Positions 7,217-15,390 are shown, numbered from the stretch's first letter. The stretch: DNA of 16,613 nt from an uncultured Bacteroidota bacterium (GCA_903912405.1 CAIWHF010000072.1:1-16613); one strand, 5' to 3'. Notes: generated by a model from the sequence alone, not told the origin. Translations and numbers: made by a program.

Positions 7217-9118
7217 ATGAGATATAATCAACAGAAAATATTAGTAGTTGTTTTTATTATACTGATTTGCTCTGTATGCTCTTATGCACAGTCGGCAATT
7301 GCCCTTGATAAGAATTATCAAAAGGCATTGTATGCTTGGTCTAAAAAAAATGCAAAACAGGCTATTCATTATTTAGAAATAGCAATTGCACAAAATGAAA
7401 TGTCTTTAGAGGCATATATAACCTTGGCGGAGTGGAATGCACAAATACATGCCTATAATAAGTCTTACCAGGTATTAAAAAGTGCTATTGCAATAGTACC
7501 TAACAATCAAAAAGAAAAGTACACTAAAAAATTAGTAAAAGCTGCGTTGTTATCTTCAAATTATGAAGAAGCAAATGAATGGCTGAGCAAATGTTTGGTT
7601 CAAGATGCTAGTTATTTTCAATTGCAAAAACAAATTCAATTTGTTAGAGAAAATAGTGCCATAAGAAATGGTGCTATCGTACAAAATTTAGGCATACGCA
7701 TTAATACGAATTATCCGGAAATGTTTCCTTTTGTAAGTGCCGATTCTAATGAGTTGTTATTTACTCGAAAAGTAAATAACATTGATGATGAGTTATATAA
7801 AGCACAGCGCGATACCTGCGGTTATTGGTTGAGAGCCAAAAATGAAGGATATCCTATTAATTCACCTGATGCAGAATTATACCAAAGTTATTCTGCTGAT
7901 GGGCATTATCAGTTTATTACCCGATGTGATACGCGTTCAGAAAATGGTTGGTCATTAGGAGCTTGTGATTTATTGATGGCTTATAGATCCGATTCTTTTT
8001 GGACAGTGCCAGAAAGTTTTGGCGGCACTATAAATACGACTGATTATGAGGGAATGCCTTGTCTTTCGGCTGACAATAAAACCTTATTTTTTATTAGCAA
8101 TAAAAAGGGCGGTTTTGGAGGCGTGGATATTTGGATGAGTCATTTTAAAGATGGGTTATGGCAAGAACCCATTAATCTAGGACCAAAAATAAATACCGCA
8201 GGCAACGAGTATGCTCCTTTTTTACACCCCGATGGAAAACATTTATATTTCTCATCTGATGGGCATATTGGTTTTGGTGGATTAGATTTATTTGTAGCAA
8301 ATTGGATGCAAGACACTACGTGGTCTTTCCCACGCAACTTGGGATTGCCAATTAATACTGCTTTTGATGATATGAGTATGTTCGTTTTTCAAAATGGAAG
8401 TGCAGCTTATATAAGTTCAGATAGAGATAGTATTGCAGGTAATTTTGATATCTATGCAGGTGCTTTGCCCGGCTTTGCAATGGCCGATGAAGTAGTGTAT
8501 GTAAAAGGTGTAGTTTACGATAGTATAAGTAAAGAAGCTTTAAGTAATGTATTTATTGATTTCGTAGATCAGCGTAATGATAAGTCTTATCAAGTATTAA
8601 CTAATCGAGGGGATGGCTCCTATATGATACCATTATTGAAAAACACCAACTATAGTATTCGATTAAAACGTTATAGTTATCAAGCTTATGACACCGTATT
8701 AGCAATTCCATTAACCCATAAAAGCAATCATTTACCATTGTCTTTTGCATTGTTAACAAACGACTACGAGCCGCCGGTATTTGATTCTTTATTGGCGCGT
8801 ATGCATTTTGAAATCAATAAAACAACCTTAACCGATTCTTTACTGCAAGAACTTTCTAGTAAGGTAAAAAGCTTGGTTGCAGATAAGACCTATCAATGGA
8901 GCATCAATTGTTATACGGATAATACTGGAAATCCAATCTTAAACGAAACCATATCTGCAAAAAGAGCACATCTTTTAAAAAGCTTAATTATTCAATTGGG
9001 AGTCGATCAGGAAAAAATTACTACGAATGCAATGGGTGAGCAAAATCCAATTGATGATAATGCTACAGAAGAAGGTCGTTTGAATAATAGAAGAGTAGAG
9101 ATTTGGATTAGGAAATAA
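7217..9118 (+). CDS. PorE-like TPR / PD40 propeller / OmpA peptidoglycan-binding protein
   Basis: A 633-residue exported protein whose domain order matches PorE, a T9SS component of Porphyromonas gingivalis. The signal peptide ends SYAQ (~24). A helical TPR-like region (~31-135) is followed by a PD40/WD40-like propeller (~150-415, repeats with LSADNKTLFFISN, HPDGKHLYFSSDG, GFGGVDIW). A carboxypeptidase-regulatory-like beta domain (~428-500) and an OmpA domain (~523-633) come next. The OmpA part has MHFEINKTTLT, YTDNTG (the usual form is GHTDxxG), ISAKRAHLLK and NNRRVEIWIRK, so the peptidoglycan-binding Asp and Arg positions are kept. No consensus lipobox is seen: the Cys residues in LICSVCSYAQ are preceded by Ile and Val. 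It probably links an outer-membrane complex to peptidoglycan. Many Bacteroidota genomes carry several paralogues, so it need not be the core PorE. Confidence 0.87.
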   Translation: MRYNQQKILVVVFIILICSVCSYAQSAIALDKNYQKALYAWSKKNAKQAIHYLEIAIAQNEMSLEAYITLAEWNAQIHAYNKSYQVLKSAIAIVPNNQKEKYTKKLVKAALLSSNYEEANEWLSKCLVQDASYFQLQKQIQFVRENSAIRNGAIVQNLGIRINTNYPEMFPFVSADSNELLFTRKVNNIDDELYKAQRDTCGYWLRAKNEGYPINSPDAELYQSYSADGHYQFITRCDTRSENGWSLGACDLLMAYRSDSFWTVPESFGGTINTTDYEGMPCLSADNKTLFFISNKKGGFGGVDIWMSHFKDGLWQEPINLGPKINTAGNEYAPFLHPDGKHLYFSSDGHIGFGGLDLFVANWMQDTTWSFPRNLGLPINTAFDDMSMFVFQNGSAAYISSDRDSIAGNFDIYAGALPGFAMADEVVYVKGVVYDSISKEALSNVFIDFVDQRNDKSYQVLTNRGDGSYMIPLLKNTNYSIRLKRYSYQAYDTVLAIPLTHKSNHLPLSFALLTNDYEPPVFDSLLARMHFEINKTTLTDSLLQELSSKVKSLVADKTYQWSINCYTDNTGNPILNETISAKRAHLLKSLIIQLGVDQEKITTNAMGEQNPIDDNATEEGRLNNRRVEIWIRK

Positions 9119-9181
9119 TAGCGGTATTCTTAACTATTTTGAGGGAAAATTGTTAAATTCGCTTACCATAAATCCCTTACT

Positions 9182-12100
9182 ATGAGCCTTTCTAAGTACT
9201 TATATACGTCCCTAATATTTATTTGTCTATTTACGAAGACTGCCCTAGCGCATAATAGTATAGAATTCGTTCAAAACAAAGGCCAATGGGATGGGCCCTT
9301 TTTGTATAAAGCAAAAACGGCAGCATCTACTATTTTCTTAGAGCAACACACCATTACGTACTTGTTGGAGGATATTGCCAACTCTGTAAAGTTAGAAGCA
9401 GCAAAGCATGGTGTTGCCAACGCAAATAGTGAGTATAATTTTTTTGCGTATAAAATGAATTTCATGAATGCGCTATCCACTGTTAATATAAAACAATCAA
9501 AGGTTCAAAATCATTATTATAATTACTTCTTAGGTGCAGATTCCGCTAAATGGAAAACTAAAATTCATCCTTCACTAGCTTTGGATTATGTAGGTATGTA
9601 TGATGGTATTGATATTCACATTGCTTCTGAGAAAGGAAATATCAAATATGATTGTATAGTAGCGCCACATGCAAATGCTGCTCAGATTGAATTGGCTTAT
9701 GTTGGATTGCAACAAATGAAAATTCAAAAAGGTAATTTAGTGTTGAAAACAAGTTTGGGCGATGTTACCGAAATTAAACCTTATGCCTATCAATTTGTAG
9801 ACGGAGTTAAAAAATCAGTACTTTGTAATTATCATTTAGAAAATAATAAAGTAAGCTATATTTTCCCTAACGGATATGATGAAAATAGTACGCTTATCAT
9901 AGATCCAACCGTTGTATTTGCAACCTTTACCGGTTCTACGGCAGATAATTGGGGCTTTACGGCTACTTATGATAACCAAGGAAATTTTTATGCTGGTGGA
10001 TTTGCTAGCGATCAAGGATATCCTACCACAACAGGTGCATTTCAAATTAATTATGCAGGTGGTAATTTCACTGTTGGCGTTCCTTATCCCTGTGATATTT
10101 CTATAAGTAAATTTAATGCAGCAGGTAGCGCATTGATTTATTCTACCTATTTGGGTGGTGCTAGCAATGAGCAACCACATAGTATGTTTGTAGATAATGC
10201 AAATAATTTAGTAGTTGTAGGAAGAACCTATTCTATCAACTTTCCTGTAACACCTAATGCGTACGATGTTTCTCAAAATGGAGGAGCCGATTTTACAGTA
10301 ACAAAATTTAATACAACAGGAACCGCTTTGGTAGGTTCTACTTATTTGGGCGGCACTGGTGATGATGTTGTAAATGGAACAGCAGTAGAAACAGCCTTTG
10401 CAGATTTAAAATATAATTATGGGGATGATGCAAGAAGTGAAGTAATTGTAGATAACGCTGGAAATATTTATGTAGCGGGTGCTACCATGTCTACTAATTT
10501 TCCGGTAACAACAACAGCCATTAAAAATACTTTAACGGGCGCACAAGATGGCGTTGTATTTAAATTAGATCCTACCTTAACTACATTGATGTGGAGCACC
10601 TACTTAGGTGGCAGTAATGCCGATGCAGCCTATGTATTGGCCTTAAATATTCAACAAAATAAACTCTATGTTGCAGGTGGTACCAAGAGTAGTGATTTCC
10701 CTAATTCTGCGAATGTTTTATGGCCTACCTATCAAGGCGGTATTGCAGATGGATTTATTACCCTCTTTCAAAATGGCGGTACTTATCCGATGTTGAAAAG
10801 TACCTTTATTGGTCAAGCTAATTATGATCAGTGTTATGGCATTCAGGTGGATTTGGATAATAATGTGTATGCAATGGGACAAACGCTGGGTGGTACTTTT
10901 CCTGTAAGTGCAGGTGCTTATAACAACCCAAATTCAAGTCAATTTATTATAAAATTAGATAGTAATTTGTCGACCAATTTAAGGTCTACCGTCTTTGGCT
11001 CTGGCACATCTATCAATGTTAATATTTCACCCGTTGCCTTTTTAGTAGATACGTGTCAGAATGTTTATATATCTGGTTTTGGTGGCACCTTAGGTATTTG
11101 CCCTAATGTAAGCAACTGTACAGGAATGCCAACAACAGCTAATCTTCCATTGCCGTTGAAAAATACTACGGATGGCAATGATTTTTACTTCTTTGCCTTA
11201 TCTAAAAACTTTGTCAATTTATTGCATGGAAGTTATTATGGTCGTGTATCAGTGATTACAGGTTATGGTGAGCATGTAGATGGAGGTACGAGTCGGTTTG
11301 ACAAATCGGGTGTTATATACCAAGCCATTTGTGGTAATTGCGGCGGAGCGCAATCACCTCCATTGCCAACTACTGCAGGCTCTTGGAGTCCAACCAATCA
11401 AAGCACGAATTGTAATTTAGCTGCTATTAAAATTGCTTTCCAATTAGGTAGCGTTAGTGCAGGGGCAAATGCAAATCCAACAGCAAAAGGATGTCCTCCC
11501 TTCACCGTAAATTTTCAAAATAATTCTACCAACGCGGTAAGTTATGAATGGAATTTTGCCGATGGTTCTCCAATCAATACAACAGTAACACCATCGCATA
11601 CTTTTTTAAATCCGGGTGTTTACAATGTACGTTTGATTGCTATTAATCCAGATGCCTGTAAAGTAAGGGATACTAGTTTTGTGACCATTACCGTAGATAG
11701 CAATAAAATTAAAGCTAATTTTAATGTAGTCGTAACCGACAGCTGTGGTCCTTATAAAGTTAGCATAACCAATACCTCTATGTTTAGTAATACGTCCAAT
11801 GCAAGCAGCTTTACTAAATTTTTCTGGAGCTTTGGAGACGGTACTTCTTTTATTGGTCAAAATCCGAATACGCATAACTATCCAGACACCGGTACGTATA
11901 CCATTCGTTTAATTATGCGTGATTCTACTTCGTGTAATTCGCCAGATACCTTAGTTAAAATCATTAAAATAAATGGGAAGCGCGTTATTGCATTATTCAA
12001 TATGCCTGATTCGATTTGTTTGACAAATAGTATTGTGCTAACATCACTAGCAATTAATGCTAATAGTTTTACGTGGCGATTTGGAGACGGAAGTACCAGC

Positions 12101-12739
12101 TCTATTTCACCAATCGTAAAAACTTATACAAATGTTGGCTCCTACACCGTAACGCTAATAGCCGTTAATCTCGCTACCTGTAATAAAGTAGATTCGATTC
12201 AAAAAGTAATAAAAGTACGTGCAAAACCAAAAGCAGATTTTATCTACACGCCTACTACGGTAATACCCAATACGCCGTATAACTTTATTAATACATCTAC
12301 CAATGCAGTTTCCTATAGTTGGTCATTTGGAGATGGCGAATTTAGCACCTTGGTTAATCCTATTCACTTGTATAAAAGAAAAGGAACCTTTCAAGTATGT
12401 TTAATTGCAAAATCTGCAGCAGGATGTGCCGATACTTTATGTAAATCGGTAAGTGCAGATGTAAATACAAAATTAGATGTACCTACTGGTTTTTCTCCTA
12501 ATGGGGATGGCTTTAATGATATTTTATTTGTTAGAGGAGGTGGAATTGAAACTATGAATTTTAAAGTATTTAATAGATGGGGTGAGCTCGTTTTTGAAAC
12601 CTCCGACATTATCGTTGGTTGGGACGGAACCTACAAGGGACAAGCACAAGAAATGGATGCCTATGCATATGTGCTCAATGCTACCTTCGTAGATGGCTCA
12701 TCGCAAAGTAAATCTGGTAATGTAACCTTAATCCGATAA
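9182..12739 (+). CDS. T9SS type-B (CHU_C / gliding-motility-type) cargo with SBBP and PKD domains
   Basis: A 1185-residue secreted protein with a signal peptide ending TALA (about residue 23). An N-terminal domain (~25-242) starts FVQNKGQWDG and includes YVGMYDGIDIHI; I recall this as a common leader domain of SBBP proteins. SBBP-type propeller repeats (~243-640) contain STYLGGASNEQ, DNAGNIYVAG and STYLGGSNAD. Four PKD domains follow at ~763-838, 843-929, 934-1013 and 1017-1089, with FADGSP or FGDG cores and VGSYTVTL-type strands. The tail (~1097-1185) is a type-B sorting domain: FSPNGDGFND, VFNRWGELVFE, GWDGTYKGQ, terminal VTLIR. Type-B tails need a PorP/SprF-family partner, and one lies next door. 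The role is probably adhesion or a surface filament; no catalytic motif was seen. It follows a 63-base gap, the largest within the module. Confidence 0.93.
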   Translation: MSLSKYLYTSLIFICLFTKTALAHNSIEFVQNKGQWDGPFLYKAKTAASTIFLEQHTITYLLEDIANSVKLEAAKHGVANANSEYNFFAYKMNFMNALSTVNIKQSKVQNHYYNYFLGADSAKWKTKIHPSLALDYVGMYDGIDIHIASEKGNIKYDCIVAPHANAAQIELAYVGLQQMKIQKGNLVLKTSLGDVTEIKPYAYQFVDGVKKSVLCNYHLENNKVSYIFPNGYDENSTLIIDPTVVFATFTGSTADNWGFTATYDNQGNFYAGGFASDQGYPTTTGAFQINYAGGNFTVGVPYPCDISISKFNAAGSALIYSTYLGGASNEQPHSMFVDNANNLVVVGRTYSINFPVTPNAYDVSQNGGADFTVTKFNTTGTALVGSTYLGGTGDDVVNGTAVETAFADLKYNYGDDARSEVIVDNAGNIYVAGATMSTNFPVTTTAIKNTLTGAQDGVVFKLDPTLTTLMWSTYLGGSNADAAYVLALNIQQNKLYVAGGTKSSDFPNSANVLWPTYQGGIADGFITLFQNGGTYPMLKSTFIGQANYDQCYGIQVDLDNNVYAMGQTLGGTFPVSAGAYNNPNSSQFIIKLDSNLSTNLRSTVFGSGTSINVNISPVAFLVDTCQNVYISGFGGTLGICPNVSNCTGMPTTANLPLPLKNTTDGNDFYFFALSKNFVNLLHGSYYGRVSVITGYGEHVDGGTSRFDKSGVIYQAICGNCGGAQSPPLPTTAGSWSPTNQSTNCNLAAIKIAFQLGSVSAGANANPTAKGCPPFTVNFQNNSTNAVSYEWNFADGSPINTTVTPSHTFLNPGVYNVRLIAINPDACKVRDTSFVTITVDSNKIKANFNVVVTDSCGPYKVSITNTSMFSNTSNASSFTKFFWSFGDGTSFIGQNPNTHNYPDTGTYTIRLIMRDSTSCNSPDTLVKIIKINGKRVIALFNMPDSICLTNSIVLTSLAINANSFTWRFGDGSTSSISPIVKTYTNVGSYTVTLIAVNLATCNKVDSIQKVIKVRAKPKADFIYTPTTVIPNTPYNFINTSTNAVSYSWSFGDGEFSTLVNPIHLYKRKGTFQVCLIAKSAAGCADTLCKSVSADVNTKLDVPTGFSPNGDGFNDILFVRGGGIETMNFKVFNRWGELVFETSDIIVGWDGTYKGQAQEMDAYAYVLNATFVDGSSQSKSGNVTLIR

Positions 12740-12748
12740 TTGAAACGT

Positions 12749-13759
12749 ATGAAAAAGAGCTTGCTATTTATTTTAAGTTGTTATTGTATTGCATGGTCCC
12801 ATGCGCAAGGTTTGCATTTCTCTCAATTTTACAATGCACCTTTATTAGTGAATCCTGCCAATGCAGCTCTGATGCCGGAAGATGATTATCGAATTGGCAT
12901 CAATTATCGTACGCAATGGTCGAGTGTTCCGGTTCCTTACAAGACGGCATCCTTCTATGCAGATCTTCAATTATTGAGAAATAAACTCTCAACCAATTGG
13001 ATAGGTTTAGGTATTGCTAACTTCAATGACAAAGCGGGTGATGGTAATTTAGTTTTAAATAAAACTCAATTTTCATTAGCCTATCATATTGTGCTCAACG
13101 ATTTCAACATGTTATCATTTGGTGCTAGTGGAGGGTTTGTGCAGCGCAATATGGATTTTAATCGCTTATCCTTTGATACACAATGGGATGGATATTCGTT
13201 CAATCCACTCAATAGTAATGGAGAAAAAAATGGTGTTATAAAAACAGCTTATTTTGACTTGTGTGCTGGTATTAACTATGCTTATATGCCGGCCGATAAT
13301 TCCTATTTAAAAATTGGATTGGGGCTTTCTCATATCAATAGACCAGTGGAGAGTTTTAATAATGATAATAATCAATTGGGTATTCGTCCAAATGCACAAA
13401 TAGAATGGGTTTATCAGCCAACATCAAAAGTAATTATTACACCATCTTTATACTTTGCAAGTCAAAAATCAGCTTCTGAATTATTAGCTGGATTTTTAAC
13501 GCAAACGTATTTAAGTGGAGATAATGACACTAAAAGCGAGTTGATTTTAGGCTGCTATTACCGCTTAAATGAATCGGTTATCGCCGTTGTAGGATACCAA
13601 ATTGCCAAGCTAAAATTTGTTGTAAGCTACGATGTGACTATGTCGGCGCTAACTCCTGCTAATAGAAGTATGGGAGCTTTTGAACTGGGATTAGTATACC
13701 AAGGCTTGTATCATGCTCCTAATGGCAATAGAAGCGAATATGGCTGTCCGCGGTTTTAA
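12749..13759 (+). CDS. PorP/SprF-family type IX secretion outer-membrane protein
   Basis: A 336-residue beta-barrel-type protein. A TTG in frame at 12740 directly follows the previous stop, but the ATG at 12749 gives a cleaner signal peptide (KKSLLFILSCYCIAWSHAQ), so I start there. The mature start GLHFSQFYNAPLLVNPANA is the hallmark of the PorP/SprF family. YRIGINYRTQWSSVP, the alternating barrel strands and the C-terminal VVSYDVTMSALTPANRSMGA with FELGLVYQG also fit. Length is normal for the family. Members sit in the outer membrane. SprF-like members act with a neighbouring type-B cargo to deliver or attach it, as with SprB/SprF of Flavobacterium johnsoniae. The position nine bases after a type-B cargo gene argues that this is a cargo-dedicated paralogue, not the core PorP. 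Confidence 0.93.
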   Translation: MKKSLLFILSCYCIAWSHAQGLHFSQFYNAPLLVNPANAALMPEDDYRIGINYRTQWSSVPVPYKTASFYADLQLLRNKLSTNWIGLGIANFNDKAGDGNLVLNKTQFSLAYHIVLNDFNMLSFGASGGFVQRNMDFNRLSFDTQWDGYSFNPLNSNGEKNGVIKTAYFDLCAGINYAYMPADNSYLKIGLGLSHINRPVESFNNDNNQLGIRPNAQIEWVYQPTSKVIITPSLYFASQKSASELLAGFLTQTYLSGDNDTKSELILGCYYRLNESVIAVVGYQIAKLKFVVSYDVTMSALTPANRSMGAFELGLVYQGLYHAPNGNRSEYGCPRF

Positions 13760-13820
13760 CAAAATCTTGCATGCACAAGTCATTTATGTATGTAATTTAG
13801 CTTAATAAACAAACGTAAAC

Positions 13821-14522
13821 ATGGAGAAAGAAAAAAATAAAGTGTTGTTGGTTGAAGATGATACCAACTTCGGACAAGTCTTAAAAAACTATTTAGAGCT
13901 TAATGATTTTGTAGTAGAGCTTTGTAGAGATGGAATTCTGGGTTTAGCTGCTTATAGAAAAGAGCGCTTTGATATTTGTTTATTGGATGTAATGATGCCT
14001 AACATGGATGGTTTTGCATTAGCTGAAGAAATTAGAAATGTAGACCCTGAAGTGCCATTGTTTTTCTTATCTGCAAAGAGTTTAAAAGAAGATATCCTAA
14101 CGGGTTATAAACTTGGTGCTGATGATTATATCACCAAGCCTTTTGATAGTGAGGTATTACTACACAAAATAAAAGCTGTTTTAAAAAGAAACCAAGAGTT
14201 GCAAGAAAAACAGCACGGTCAGTTTGAGTTTATCATTGGTAATTATCATTTTAATAGCAAATTGCGCATTCTAACAATTAACGATAACTCCGTTACCTTA
14301 TCGCCAAAGGAAAATGAATTGTTACTTATGTTGGCCGAGTACAAAAATGATTTATTACTAAGAGAAAATGCGTTAAAACGCATTTGGGGTAGTGATACTT
14401 ATTTTAATGGACGAAGTATGGATGTGTATATTGCAAAATTGAGAAAATATTTAAAAGAAGATTCTAGTGTAGAAATCGTCAATATTCATGGAAATGGATT
14501 CCGATTAGTAGTGCCACAATAA
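13821..14522 (+). CDS. OmpR/PhoB-family response regulator, RprY-like
   Basis: A 233-residue protein with an N-terminal receiver domain (1-~122) and a C-terminal winged-helix DNA-binding domain (~135-231). Receiver residues are all present: acidic pocket E12, D13, D14, phospho-acceptor D56 in LLDVMMPNMDG, S84, and K106 in DDYITKPF. The output domain has LSPKENELLLML, the acidic loop around IWGSDTYF, and NGRSMDVYIAKLRKYLKED, then VNIHGNGFRL. The sequence closely recalls RprY of Bacteroides and Porphyromonas. No histidine kinase is encoded in the window, so it is an orphan here. It lies 61 bases after the PorP/SprF gene with no clear terminator in between and ends at a strong terminator, so it may be co-transcribed with the secretion module. 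A weak own-promoter match (TAATTTAG, 13793-13800) lacks a well-spaced -33 element. Confidence 0.92.
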   Translation: MEKEKNKVLLVEDDTNFGQVLKNYLELNDFVVELCRDGILGLAAYRKERFDICLLDVMMPNMDGFALAEEIRNVDPEVPLFFLSAKSLKEDILTGYKLGADDYITKPFDSEVLLHKIKAVLKRNQELQEKQHGQFEFIIGNYHFNSKLRILTINDNSVTLSPKENELLLMLAEYKNDLLLRENALKRIWGSDTYFNGRSMDVYIAKLRKYLKEDSSVEIVNIHGNGFRLVVPQ

Positions 14523-14524
14523 AT

Positions 14525-14556
14525 AAAAATGGGATAGCTTAAACTATCCCATTTTT
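14525..14556 (+). terminator. Intrinsic terminator after the response regulator
   Basis: A 13-base perfect stem, AAAAATGGGATAG (14525-14537) with CTATCCCATTTTT (14544-14556), closes a six-base loop. The A and T tracts at its ends could make it work on both strands. It follows the response regulator stop by two bases and separates it from pssA. Confidence 0.9.
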
Positions 14557-14580
14557 ATTTTAAGAATTGAATTGATATTT

Positions 14581-14611
14581 TTTGAAATCCATATTTAACA
14601 TAGTACTTTTG
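14581..14611 (+). promoter_or_regulatory. Bacteroidota-type promoter for pssA-purS-rsmI
   Basis: TTTG at 14581-14584, a 19-base spacer and TACTTTTG at 14604-14611 match the Bacteroidota -33 / -7 consensus (TTTG, TAnnTTTG) with normal spacing. The -7 element ends only eight bases before the pssA ATG at 14620, implying a very short 5' leader if this promoter is used. It lies between the upstream terminator and the gene, where a promoter is expected. Confidence 0.65.
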
Positions 14612-14619
14612 AGCGCGTA

Positions 14620-15390
14620 ATGAAACACTTGCCTAATATATTAACCCTTGCCAATTTATTTTCAGGATGTTTGGCTATTGCATTTATACTCAATGCTCAA
14701 CCTTATTTAGCATCCATAAATGATGCTGATTATTGGGTAATCTGCACCGAACAAATGGTTGTAGGGGCCTATTTAATAGGCATAGCAGCTATCTTTGATA
14801 TGTTGGATGGTTTTGCAGCTAGAGCTTTGCAAGTTTTCTCTCCTATAGGTAAAGATCTTGATAGTTTAGCCGATTTAGTATCCTTTGGTGTTGCACCTTC
14901 TATGTTATTAATGAAAATGTTATGGGCTGCCAAGATGCAACAAAGCAATGCAATGGATGTTAGTATGTGGTCTATGGCACCTGCATTTTTAGTAGCCTGT
15001 TTTGGTGCTTTACGATTAGCCCGCTTTAATATTACCGCGCCATCAAAAGGTTCTTACACCTTTCAAGGTATGCCCATTCCTGCAACCGGAATTTTTGTTG
15101 CATCTATAGCTTTATTGAATTGGTATGCACCTGTTGTTGGTGTTTATTTACAAAAATTATGGATTTTGTATGTCATAATAGCACTTTTGTGTTGGTTGAT
15201 GATTTCTAAAATTCCATTTTTTAAGTTTTTACCGGCAGCGTTTAACTTCAAAAACATATGGCGCCAACTGTTATTGATAGTTGTTTTTATCACAACGGCT
15301 ATTTTTATTAGCCTATATGTTGCTTTACCATTAACATTTGTAATTTATATTTTACTTTCTATCATCATTAAACCAAGCGAAGAACAATGA
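14620..15390 (+). CDS. pssA: CDP-diacylglycerol--serine O-phosphatidyltransferase (phosphatidylserine synthase)
   Basis: A 256-residue integral membrane protein of the CDP-alcohol phosphatidyltransferase family. It transfers serine to CDP-diacylglycerol to make phosphatidylserine, the precursor of phosphatidylethanolamine. The complete signature D-x2-D-G-x2-A-R-x8-G-x3-D-x3-D is present: D60, D63, G64, A67, R68, G77, D81, D85. The N-terminus HLPNILTLANLFSGCLAIAF is typical of bacterial type-II PssA, and several further hydrophobic segments follow. Serine specificity is inferred from overall resemblance, not from a single residue. The start at 14620 is fixed by the conserved N-terminus. The TGA stop overlaps the purS ATG by four bases (ATGA), suggesting translational coupling. 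No phosphatidylserine decarboxylase gene lies alongside. Confidence 0.9.
   Translation: MKHLPNILTLANLFSGCLAIAFILNAQPYLASINDADYWVICTEQMVVGAYLIGIAAIFDMLDGFAARALQVFSPIGKDLDSLADLVSFGVAPSMLLMKMLWAAKMQQSNAMDVSMWSMAPAFLVACFGALRLARFNITAPSKGSYTFQGMPIPATGIFVASIALLNWYAPVVGVYLQKLWILYVIIALLCWLMISKIPFFKFLPAAFNFKNIWRQLLLIVVFITTAIFISLYVALPLTFVIYILLSIIIKPSEEQ

Noticed and set aside
9119..9181. Possible promoter (TAAATTCG at 9154-9161) in the 63-base gap before the type-B cargo.
   Set aside because: The -7 element has a mismatch and the spaced -33 triplet reads TTA, not TTG; too weak to call as a feature, though the gap could hold an internal promoter.
12740..12748. TTG at 12740 as the start of the PorP/SprF gene.
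   Set aside because: It would add only three residues, and the ATG at 12749 gives a better signal peptide.
13766..13779. Small dyad CTTG...CAAG around TGCATGCA after the PorP/SprF gene, considered as a terminator.
   Set aside because: The outer stem is four base pairs and no T tract follows. It may be an operator or chance.
13793..13800. TAATTTAG as a promoter -7 element for the response regulator.
   Set aside because: One mismatch to TAnnTTTG, and the only TTG upstream (13767-13769) is 23 bases away, longer than usual.
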